From: DASVNK01 sp036383895
Lineage (GTDB): Bacteria; Verrucomicrobiota; Verrucomicrobiia; Limisphaerales; SXQI01
NCBI GenBank assembly: GCA_036383895.1
Contig: DASVNK010000025.1
Location: forward strand, 1-64,000
Reading direction: 5' to 3'
DNA: 64,000 nucleotides
Made by a program: the position numbers and the translations under genes. Below, in pieces: positions 8,275-15,935 of this stretch (position 1 is the stretch's first letter; each line of letters opens with the position of its first letter). Under the pieces are notes generated by a model, which searched no databases, was not told where the DNA came from, and was given only the letters and a program-made list of their open reading frames with translations.

Positions 8275-8590
8275 CGCCGTGAATTATCACAAAGCTGCAC
8301 CGGCCGAACGCTTCAGCGCGAGGATGAGCGCGAGCGGCGCCAACTGCGAGAGCCAATGACTGGGCAGGATTCGGTGTGCCTCTCGTTTCATTCGAATCGA
8401 GGGAGTTAGATTGAGCGATCGTGCCGGGCTGTGAAGGGGCTTTTCTGTTGTTGCGAGGGAGAAGGAAGTGATTAGTGTGGGTTGTGACCAGGACGTAACA
8501 GTGCTGTCATGGTGGCGTCACGTCCGCAGGGCACGGTAGAGGCCGTTGGAGCTTCCAGGAGCTTTGCGGTTTTCGAGAGACCTCTTGCAG
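8275..8590. other. 316-base intergenic region
   Basis: No gene seen. A short inverted repeat GGACGT...ACGTCC frames a segment between about 8491 and 8525. It probably contains the promoter of the secreted-protein genes that start at 8591. Confidence 0.35.
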
Positions 8591-9343
8591 ATGAATCTAC
8601 AGAAGAGAAGGGCTGAGGGGTTTACACTGATCGAGTTGCTGGTGGTGATCAGCATCATCGCGCTGCTGGCGTCGATGTTATTGCCGGCGTTAAGCCAGGC
8701 GAAGGCGAAGGCGCAATCGATCCGGTGCATCAATAATCTGAAGCAACTGGCGCTGGGCGTGCATTTATACGTGCCGGATTTCAACGAGGTGTGGCCGCCG
8801 ATGCAGGAATTCCTGGCGCGGGAACGAATCGAGTCGAGCTGGCGGCCGTACCTTTTCAATTACGTGGGAAAGAACGCGCAGGTTTTTGATTGTCCGGTGG
8901 AGAAGAAGGACGTTTATGCCAAGGGAACGAATACGATCGTGGGGCAGTTCAAGCGCGGGGAGATCAGCCTGCCGAGCGGCATTGGCGCGGTGAATGTGCA
9001 TTGGCAACCGGGCGGTGCGCAGCCGCCGTTCGGCCGGCCGGGCTACGAAAATAATTTGTGCAAGGCGAGTGCGATCGAGAGTCCTTCGCACTTACTGATT
9101 TTTGGCGACGGGCACAGCGATTGGGGTGGCTGGCCGGATGATCGCTGGTGGATCTGGAAGGAACGGGGCGGCGCGAACAGCGCGGGATTCAATCGCTTTC
9201 TGCAATTGGACCCGGGAGCGATGCGGCATAGCAAACGCTCGAACTACGCGCTGGCAGATGGAAGCGCGCGCAACTTCGATCCGAATCGGATTCCATGCGA
9301 CCCGAACCAGTGCTGGTGGTCGGCAAAGCACGACCCGCATTGA
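8591..9343 (+). CDS. Prepilin-like secreted protein with H-X9-DG motif
   Basis: About 250 residues from the ATG at 8591. It opens with a short basic leader and the prepilin cleavage and methylation signal EGFTLIELLVVISIIALLAS, so it is processed by a PilD-type peptidase and handled by a type II secretion or pseudopilus system. Near the C terminus is MRHSKRSNYALADGSARNF, an exact H-X9-DG motif of the prepilin-like family abundant in Verrucomicrobia and Planctomycetes. These proteins are far more numerous than true pilins in such genomes and their role is largely unknown. It is followed after 11 bases by the gene at 9355. Confidence 0.88.
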   Translation: MNLQKRRAEGFTLIELLVVISIIALLASMLLPALSQAKAKAQSIRCINNLKQLALGVHLYVPDFNEVWPPMQEFLARERIESSWRPYLFNYVGKNAQVFDCPVEKKDVYAKGTNTIVGQFKRGEISLPSGIGAVNVHWQPGGAQPPFGRPGYENNLCKASAIESPSHLLIFGDGHSDWGGWPDDRWWIWKERGGANSAGFNRFLQLDPGAMRHSKRSNYALADGSARNFDPNRIPCDPNQCWWSAKHDPH

Positions 9344-9354
9344 GCGACGCATTT

Positions 9355-9837
9355 ATGTGGAAGCACGGCAAGGTAATCGCGTCGATAGTGATGCTCTGCG
9401 TGGCGGGCGTTTTGATCTTCAATTTTCTTCGCGCGAACCGGGATGGTGAACCGCTCGCGTATTTCTACGACTTGAGCGAGCAGAAGCTTTTCACCGCGCC
9501 ACAGAGCGCCGTCCCGCCAATCGTGGGCACGGACGGCAAGATCGCAGATGGAGTGCGCGCGGTGGTTTATTCGCCGTCGGGCGATTGTGCGAAGGACAAG
9601 AAGGTCGCTTACCTGGAGAAATATTCGGAGGAATTGAAGCGACAGTTCGAAGCGGCCAAGGCGGCGCCGAACTCGGAGAGTCCGCGCATGTCGCGCGGTG
9701 CGGCGCAGGCACACACTTTCGTTAGCCGAGCGGGCGAGACGAATTGGTTTTCGGTCGAGTCGCCAGAAGGCAGTCGAATCATCGACGAATGGCGGCTGAC
9801 CAACCCAGGAATGAACCCAACGATCTGTATCCCCTGA
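9355..9837 (+). CDS. Hypothetical protein with one N-terminal membrane anchor
   Basis: About 160 residues from the ATG at 9355 (MWKHGKVIAS), chosen because it follows the end of the prepilin gene at 9343; the longer frame from 9295 overlaps that gene. One membrane segment (residues 8-23) is followed by a soluble domain containing ADGVRAVVYSPSGDCAKDKKVAYLEKYS. I do not recognise a named family. Its position, 11 bases after the prepilin and four bases before the next gene, points to a shared transcript and a role in the same exported assembly. Confidence 0.65.
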   Translation: MWKHGKVIASIVMLCVAGVLIFNFLRANRDGEPLAYFYDLSEQKLFTAPQSAVPPIVGTDGKIADGVRAVVYSPSGDCAKDKKVAYLEKYSEELKRQFEAAKAAPNSESPRMSRGAAQAHTFVSRAGETNWFSVESPEGSRIIDEWRLTNPGMNPTICIP

Positions 9838-9841
9838 AAAT

Positions 9842-11974
9842 ATGAGAACTGAAAAACGACTGGCAGGAGGTTTCGCTCTTGCGCTGGCGGCGAGTGTTTC
9901 GAGCTTCGCTGCGATTACCGGACAATGGGATTTCAACAACGCAACGACGCCGTTGAACGGGAGCGTCGGAGAGCCGATCACCTATTTGGACGGCCCGGGC
10001 GGCGCGACCGAGGGGCAGACGCAGTTCGGCACGACGCAAACTTTTGGGATTCCCGCGATCAATGGAACTTCGGCGACGGTGATGAAGTTCGGCACGAACG
10101 GCTTCAGCAAAGGATACGCGGTGCCGCACGGGATCGCGGAGAACGGCGGCGGGGTGAACGTGAATCATTGGTCGATCATCATGGATGTGCTGTTCCCAGC
10201 GTCCTCCAGCGGGAAATGGCGGGCGCTGCTGCAGACCTATGTGGACAATCCTGAGAACGACGACGCGGAGTTGTATATCGATGAGTCGAATGGGGTGGGC
10301 ATCAACAGCTCGTATCACGGGAACGTGGCGGGGGATACCTGGGTGCGTCTGGCATTTGTGGCCGAAGGCAACGCGGAGAACCAGTCGTTGGTCCTGCGGA
10401 AGTATATCAACGGGATTAAAGTGGGCGAAAATACCGGCACGCTGGATGGGCGTTTCGCGCTGACGCCAAGTTCGACGGCGGTGCTGTTTACGGATGGTTA
10501 CGCGACCGATATTTATACGCAGCCGGGCTATATCAATTCGCTGCAGATTCACGATGAGGCGCTTTCGGATGCTTATATCGCGGCGCTGGGCTCGCCGACT
10601 GCGGCAGGGATCACGACGCAGGTGCAAACGAAGCCGTTTGTGACGAGCCTCTCGCCGGCGGCGGGCACGGGCGCTTCGCCGGCGAAGGCTTTCTCGGCGA
10701 CCATCGAGAATGGCGTGACGCGGCTAAACACAAATTCGGTGCGCCTGAGCCTGAACGACACGGCGGTAACACCGGTGATTAACACCAACGCGACCGGAGC
10801 GACGATCTCATATAATGAAAGCGGGCTGTTTGCGCCGCTTTCGACGAACGTTTGGCAACTGATTTTCGCCGACAATGCGGCGACGCCAAACTTCAGCACA
10901 AACACGGTCCAGATTGTGGTGAACAATTACGCGACGATGACGCTGCCGCAGCCGCTCTACTTCGAGGATTTTGAAACCACCGCGGAGGGAAGTTTGCCGA
11001 CTGGCTGGACCAACTTGAGCTTCACCGAGATTACCCGCGATGAGGAGGATTTGACCGATCTTAGCTCCGCGAGCTTCGCGCGCTGGATTGTGATTGATTC
11101 GGATCGTTTCCAAGGGTCTTTCACGACGTATAGCGAGCCCGCGAACCCCACGGAGTGGGAAGAGGATTATCAGCGCGTGCTGAATTACACGCCGAGCTAC
11201 GTCATTAACGGCGAACTCGTGACTGAACTTGCGGAAGGGAAATTCGTGTTCGGAAATTCCGGTTATCGGAACGGCGCGAGCCAGGTGCTCGATCTTTACA
11301 GTCCGGATTTCAACCTGGCGGGGAAGACCAATGTTTACCTGGTGTTCAACAGCATTTGGGAACAGAACCAGGATAGCCTCGCGGGCGTGGAATATTCCAC
11401 CGACGAGGGGCAAACCTGGAAACCGGTCGTTTACTACCTGGACCGCGGCGACGTTATCCGCACCAATGGTGTCATCGACGTAACGACCACGCTCACGACC
11501 AATTATAACGACGTGGCGCGGTATTTTGACGCCGACGGGGTGGAACAAGGCGGGTTTTTCGGGGCGTTTGTGAAAGCGCCGATCGACGAGTCTCTCGCGG
11601 CGCATATCAGCGGACGCATTGACGATAATACGTTCGATTCAAAACGCGTGGAGATGTTCCGGCTGCCAGCGGCGGACAACCAGGCGAACGTTCGCTTCCG
11701 CTTCTTTCATGCCGGAACTGACTCGTGGTACTTCGGCGTGGATAACTTCGGCCTTTACAGCATTGAGCTTGAACCGGCCGGCCCAACACTCACCGCGACA
11801 CGCAACGGAGAGACGCTGACCATCAGTTGGACTGGCGCAACCGGCGGACGCCTGCAACGGACCACCTCGTTAAGTTCGCTGAATTGGCAGGACGTAAGCG
11901 TGCCCGCCGGAGCGACCAGCGTGAACGAGCCAATTACTGGGACAATGGCGTTCTATCGCTGGGTGCAGCCGTAA
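9842..11974 (+). CDS. Secreted LamG-like / multi-domain surface protein
   Basis: 710 residues starting with a signal peptide (ALALAASVSSFAA). Residues about 25-240 look like a concanavalin-type (LamG) beta-sandwich: ITGQWDFNN, then WSIIMDVLFP, then VLFTDGYATDIYTQPGYINSLQIHDEALSD. A middle Ig-like part and a second sandwich follow (LYFEDFETTAEGSLPTGW, with a 'VRFRFFHAGTDSWYFGVDNFGLY' type ending). The last 60 residues (LTISWTGATGGRLQRTTSL, then FYRWVQP) belong to the short C-terminal domain seen on many verrucomicrobial secreted proteins. No catalytic residues recognised; adhesion or polysaccharide binding is likely. It is the last gene of the 8591-11974 group. Confidence 0.7.
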   Translation: MRTEKRLAGGFALALAASVSSFAAITGQWDFNNATTPLNGSVGEPITYLDGPGGATEGQTQFGTTQTFGIPAINGTSATVMKFGTNGFSKGYAVPHGIAENGGGVNVNHWSIIMDVLFPASSSGKWRALLQTYVDNPENDDAELYIDESNGVGINSSYHGNVAGDTWVRLAFVAEGNAENQSLVLRKYINGIKVGENTGTLDGRFALTPSSTAVLFTDGYATDIYTQPGYINSLQIHDEALSDAYIAALGSPTAAGITTQVQTKPFVTSLSPAAGTGASPAKAFSATIENGVTRLNTNSVRLSLNDTAVTPVINTNATGATISYNESGLFAPLSTNVWQLIFADNAATPNFSTNTVQIVVNNYATMTLPQPLYFEDFETTAEGSLPTGWTNLSFTEITRDEEDLTDLSSASFARWIVIDSDRFQGSFTTYSEPANPTEWEEDYQRVLNYTPSYVINGELVTELAEGKFVFGNSGYRNGASQVLDLYSPDFNLAGKTNVYLVFNSIWEQNQDSLAGVEYSTDEGQTWKPVVYYLDRGDVIRTNGVIDVTTTLTTNYNDVARYFDADGVEQGGFFGAFVKAPIDESLAAHISGRIDDNTFDSKRVEMFRLPAADNQANVRFRFFHAGTDSWYFGVDNFGLYSIELEPAGPTLTATRNGETLTISWTGATGGRLQRTTSLSSLNWQDVSVPAGATSVNEPITGTMAFYRWVQP

Positions 11975-11994
11975 ATACGTAAGCAACTTCAAGG

Positions 11995-12026
11995 GCGTGC
12001 TTGCTTTAGTCTAGCACGCACTTTTG
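11995..12026 (+). terminator. Probable rho-independent terminator
   Basis: The stem GCGTGCT (11995-12001) pairs with AGCACGC (12013-12019) around an 11-base loop, followed by ACTTTTG. It sits 20 bases after the stop of the secreted-protein gene. The T tract is short, so strength is uncertain. Confidence 0.5.
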
Positions 12027-12144
12027 CGTTTCGGAGCCAGGACGGCGCCCTAGAGATGCGAGAACCGGTCCATGCGAGCGTGTAGGACATCAAGGATTCA
12101 TCGATGCAGCGGCGTCAACATCCGCGCGAATTGCTGGCGCGCAG

Positions 12145-13236
12145 TTACGATCCCCGCGTCAACAAAACCACCTCGTAACAAAGCCACGCCAGCAGTCCGC
12201 TCACCGGAATCGTAAAGATCCAGGCCCAGACCATCCGTTCAACCACCGTCCACTTGATCGCGCTGAATCGTTTTGCCGCGCCCACTCCCATAATAGCCGA
12301 AGAGATATTGTGCGTCGTCGAAACAGGAATTCCGAAGTGCGTCGCCAGCCAGATCACCGCTGCGGAACTCGTTTCCGCTGCGAACCCGTTAATCGGCTGC
12401 AGCTTCACCATCTTGTGGCCAAGTGTCTTGATAATTCGCCACCCACCGGCCGCCGTGCCGGCGGCCATCACGATGGCACATGTAACTTTGATCCAGACGG
12501 CGATTTCCACGCTCTTGCCTTTGGCCGGCTCGGGCGTATGCAGGAATTGGAGCCACGGCGGCAGGTTTTCAAAGGCGCCGGTAGTGGTTCCCGCGACCAG
12601 AGCGAGCGCGATGATACCCATCGTTTTCTGTGCATCGTTCGTGCCGTGCATGAAACCCATTGCTCCCGCGCTGAGTATTTGGGCTTTGCCAAAAATCTTA
12701 TTGATCGTGACGGGCCGGAGCCTCTGCAGACCCAGGTAAAGAAGGCCCATCACTAAAAATCCAAGCACAAACCCCATCGCGGGGGACATTACCATCGGCA
12801 CGATCACCTTCCACAAGAGGCCCTTCCCTTCCCACCAATGATTTGAAGAAGGTTGCGACCAAATAATCACCCCCCAATTCCCTCGGGCCGCCGCCAATGC
12901 AGCCCCACACAGCCCGCCAATCAAAGCGTGGCTGGAACTGCTCGGCATGCCGAACCACCAGGTAACGAGGTTCCAGATGATCCCGCCCAAGAGTGCGCAG
13001 ACTAACACTTCGGAGGTCACAATCTTCGTATCCACCAGGCCCGACGCAATCGTCTTCGCCACCGCCGTTCCGACCAGAGCGCCAAATAAGTTCGTGACCG
13101 CCGCCAGCAACACCGCCTGCCGCGGGCTCAACACCTTCGTTGAAACTACTGTTGCGATCGAATTCGCCGTGTCGTGAAAGCCGTTGATATACTCAAAGAC
13201 CAGCGCAACGATGATGACGGTAAGAATGAGCGCCAT
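12145..13236 (-). CDS. Inorganic phosphate transporter, PiT family
   Basis: 363 residues with about ten membrane segments. Two signature repeats of the PHO4/Pit family are present, GFHDTANSIATVVST near the N terminus and FMHGTNDAQKTMGIIAL in the middle, with SSSHALIGGLCGAAL between. These transport phosphate, often as metal-phosphate, with protons or sodium. A GGAAGGGA-like ribosome binding site precedes the ATG. It is 27 bases downstream of a PhoU-like gene on the same strand, the usual pairing for low-affinity phosphate uptake. Confidence 0.93.
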   Translation of the reverse strand: MALILTVIIVALVFEYINGFHDTANSIATVVSTKVLSPRQAVLLAAVTNLFGALVGTAVAKTIASGLVDTKIVTSEVLVCALLGGIIWNLVTWWFGMPSSSSHALIGGLCGAALAAARGNWGVIIWSQPSSNHWWEGKGLLWKVIVPMVMSPAMGFVLGFLVMGLLYLGLQRLRPVTINKIFGKAQILSAGAMGFMHGTNDAQKTMGIIALALVAGTTTGAFENLPPWLQFLHTPEPAKGKSVEIAVWIKVTCAIVMAAGTAAGGWRIIKTLGHKMVKLQPINGFAAETSSAAVIWLATHFGIPVSTTHNISSAIMGVGAAKRFSAIKWTVVERMVWAWIFTIPVSGLLAWLCYEVVLLTRGS

Positions 13237-13263
13237 GCGTTAATCCCTTCCAGTTCCCGCCGC

Positions 13264-13893
13264 TTACGAGTTCTTCAGCACGATATGGTTGATCACATTC
13301 CCCGCATCCCGGCATCGATCAAACACCTTCTCGATCAACTCGAAAACATCCTTCAGGAAAACGACTTTAATCCCATCATTGTTCCCCGTGTACAACCTTT
13401 TCAACTCCTCCAAGATTAATTTGTCGCCCTCTCCCTCCAGCACCTGCAGTTGGTCATTATGCGTCCGGATTTTTTCGATGTGCACCCCGCGCCGCAGTTC
13501 CTTGATCATCGTCACCAGCGTATCGGTCGCTTTCTCCAGCATCGACACTTGACGGGTGAGATCGACCCCCTTGAACAAATGCGGCGCGAGCAAAATGCGC
13601 TCGCCGATCTTCTCCATGGTCTTGGGAATCTTGTAGAGTGCGACGGAAAGAGCTTCGATATCCTCACGCTCGAGAGCGGTGACGAACGTCTTGCAAAGGG
13701 CTTCGCTGATCTCGTCGTTGATCTTCTTTTCCTTGCGGCGCGACACGACAAATTCGTCGAGCGTCTTGAGTTCGTCCGGGTTTTTCATGAACCGGATCAG
13801 GGCCTGCACGCTGGTGCGCGATTCCTGCGCACTGGCCTCGAGCAAATCGAAGAATCTATCCTCTTTCCCCAACAACCGCTGCAGCGAAAACAT
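13264..13893 (-). CDS. DUF47 / PhoU-like phosphate transport regulator
   Basis: 209 residues, almost all helical. The opening MFSLQRLLGKEDRFFDLLEASAQES and the closing LKDVFELIEKVFDRCRDAGNVINHIVLKNS match the DUF47 (YkaA/TIGR00153) family, a PhoU-like helical bundle with E/D-rich metal sites such as DIEALSVALYKIPKTMEKIGERI. Members are nearly always beside a Pit transporter and are thought to control or couple to it. Here it is the first gene of a two-gene unit with the transporter at 12145-13236. Confidence 0.9.
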   Translation of the reverse strand: MFSLQRLLGKEDRFFDLLEASAQESRTSVQALIRFMKNPDELKTLDEFVVSRRKEKKINDEISEALCKTFVTALEREDIEALSVALYKIPKTMEKIGERILLAPHLFKGVDLTRQVSMLEKATDTLVTMIKELRRGVHIEKIRTHNDQLQVLEGEGDKLILEELKRLYTGNNDGIKVVFLKDVFELIEKVFDRCRDAGNVINHIVLKNS

Positions 13894-14045
13894 ACTGGTG
13901 AGACGCTACAAGCAACGATTCGGTGAAATCAACTACTTATGAGGGCGTATCGACTAGGCTGCGCGATGTTATCTGAGACTCGGTGGGAGAGATCGGGGAT
14001 TGGTAACGACAAGGCAGCAACAACAAAAAGCAGGGAAAAGAAGGT

Positions 14046-14121
14046 TGGGGTGACCGACGGGACTCGAACCCGCAACAGCCAGAACCACAATCTGGGACTC
14101 TACCATTGAGCTACAGCCACC
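14046..14121 (-). tRNA. tRNA-His (GTG)
   Basis: A full cloverleaf reads on the minus strand. The acceptor GTGGCTG pairs with CGGTCAC with two G-U pairs, an extra G at position -1 is encoded as histidine tRNAs require, the anticodon loop is TTGTGGT (anticodon GTG), the T arm contains GGTTCGAGTCC, and CCA is encoded. Confidence 0.95.
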
Positions 14122-14185
14122 AACCAACGAGGGATGAAATTAAAGGGCACAGCCCGACTGGTCAAGGGAGTCGTGCGCGAGCGGA

Positions 14186-14587
14186 TTAATTCGTTGAATT
14201 TGCCCAGGTCGGCGCCGGTGCCGGCGCGTCCGCTTTGACGGTGGTGCGTTCGAGGAATTTAGGAGCGCAACCGTAGCGGGTTTTGAAGTCGCGGGAGAAG
14301 TGGGAGAGTTGTTTGTAGCCGAGGTCGATGGCGACGCATTTGATGGATTCGCCGGTGAGGAGGCGCTGGTAGGCCATTTCGAGGCGGTAGTTGCGCATCC
14401 ATTCACCAAGGGTGCAGTGGTAGTGCTTTTTAAAGTAGCGCTGGACCGTACGGGGCGATACGCCACAGAGGCGAGCTACGGCGGCAGGTTTGAAGTGCGC
14501 GTTCCGAGCGAGGTTTTGCCAATCGCTTTGTGAGGAGAGGTGTGATGGGACGGTTATCTCGACGCGAGCAGGATAGTTGGGCTTCAT
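14186..14587 (-). CDS. Stand-alone AraC-type DNA-binding protein
   Basis: 133 residues, essentially just the AraC/XylS double helix-turn-helix: FKPAAVARLCGVSPRTVQRYFKKHY for the first helix pair and IKCVAIDLGYKQLSHFSRDFKTRYGCAPKFL for the second, the latter being the most conserved family segment. There is no sensor or dimerisation domain, so it may act without a small-molecule ligand. AGGA lies ahead of the ATG. Next to it is panC on the same strand, 116 bases upstream. Confidence 0.88.
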   Translation of the reverse strand: MKPNYPARVEITVPSHLSSQSDWQNLARNAHFKPAAVARLCGVSPRTVQRYFKKHYHCTLGEWMRNYRLEMAYQRLLTGESIKCVAIDLGYKQLSHFSRDFKTRYGCAPKFLERTTVKADAPAPAPTWANSTN

Positions 14588-14703
14588 GGGATCGTTCCTG
14601 ATTTTTAAAGGTCGCTTCGAAGGAGAGGATGACTCCGTGCCGGAATTTATCCCATCCCACTAAAGGGGGGGGTTGCCGTCACGGCAAATGCTCACGACGT
14701 TAC

Positions 14704-15567
14704 CTAAATGAGGGCGTTGTCGATGAGGCGGGTTTTGCCGACGTGCACCGCTAGGGCCATGTGGCAGCCGGGGCGGAGTTCTTCGAGCGGCTCGAGAGAG
14801 AGAGGATCGAAGAATTGGATATAATCAACCTTGGCGGCCGGCTGCGTTTGGATGAGTTGCGTGAGCTCTTCTTTGAGTTTGGTGGCGGAAACCGAGCCGG
14901 GTGTTTTTTTGAGGGTTTCTTTGGCTTTCTGGATTGCCTTGTAAACGACGGGTGCTTGCTCGCGCTCTTCGGGAGAGAGGTATTTGTTGCGGGAACTCAT
15001 CGCGAGGTTGTCTTTTTCGCGAACAGTCGGGGCGACAACGATCTTCACGGGGAAGTTCAGGTCCTGAACCATTTTCTGGATAACAGCGGCTTGTTGGAAA
15101 TCTTTCGCGCCAAAGACAGCGACGTCGGGCAGGACAAGGTTGAAGAGTTTGGCGACGACAGTGGTGACGCCGCGGAAATGTGATGGGCGTGATTCGCCTT
15201 CCATTCCTTTGGAAACGAGTTCTTCGACGACCCAGGTGCTGTAGGTGGAGTTGGTCGAAGGATAGATTTGCTCGGAATCGGGGATAAAGAGGACATCCAC
15301 GGTGGCTTCTTTGCAGAGGTCCTTGTCGCGTTGGAGGTCGCGGGGGTAGTCGGCGAGGTCTTCGTGCGGGGCGAATTGGGCCGGGTTCACGAAGATGCTG
15401 GCGACGACTACGCCGTCTGGTTTAACGATTTGGCGGGCCTTTCGGATAAGGCTCATGTGGCCTTCGTGAAGGTAACCCATGGTGGGAACGAAACCCACTT
15501 GCTTCCCCTCGCGGCGCCATCCGAGAGCCATACGTTGCATCGCGGAAACCGTCGTTACGATTCGCAT
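14704..15567 (-). CDS. panC: Pantothenate synthetase
   Basis: 287 residues, the normal size. Joins pantoate and beta-alanine using ATP to make pantothenate, the coenzyme A precursor; cytoplasmic dimer of the nucleotidyl-transferase fold. The HIGH-type motif is in GFVPTMGYLHEGHMSLI, and the second ATP-binding motif in NLAMSSRNKYLSPEER. FVNPAQFAPHEDLADYPRD and FGAKDFQQAAVI are also diagnostic. No other pan genes are in the window. Confidence 0.97.
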   Translation of the reverse strand: MRIVTTVSAMQRMALGWRREGKQVGFVPTMGYLHEGHMSLIRKARQIVKPDGVVVASIFVNPAQFAPHEDLADYPRDLQRDKDLCKEATVDVLFIPDSEQIYPSTNSTYSTWVVEELVSKGMEGESRPSHFRGVTTVVAKLFNLVLPDVAVFGAKDFQQAAVIQKMVQDLNFPVKIVVAPTVREKDNLAMSSRNKYLSPEEREQAPVVYKAIQKAKETLKKTPGSVSATKLKEELTQLIQTQPAAKVDYIQFFDPLSLEPLEELRPGCHMALAVHVGKTRLIDNALI

Positions 15568-15935
15568 ACCATCAATATCCTTGGCGAATCAACCGCCCTG
15601 GCAGATAACCCATCGACCGTCGCGGCGTCCCCCTCCGTAATTCTACGAACATCATACGCCGAAATCGAAAATCCGAAAGGGCTGCGGCTCCTGACGCGTT
15701 CCGGAAAGAAGGCCGATGTGTCGCATGGGAGTAAACTTTAGTCATTCACATTCAACGCATTTGGGTCGATACTCATCCCAGCCGTGATCGGATGAAGGCC
15801 GACCCCAGCCCTGCCTCTGGCGGAGCGAGCTTTCATAGAGTACCGTCGCGGCAATCGTTTGCCTATTAGTTACCTACGTAGTCGCACGAGTGTGCCCATC
15901 GATGGGCTGAATCGTGTCGATTGCGGGATTGCAAC
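15568..15935. other. 368-base intergenic region between panC and a kinase gene
   Basis: Divergent promoter space. I see no open frame with family resemblance, no tRNA and no strong hairpin with a T tract. Confidence 0.4.
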
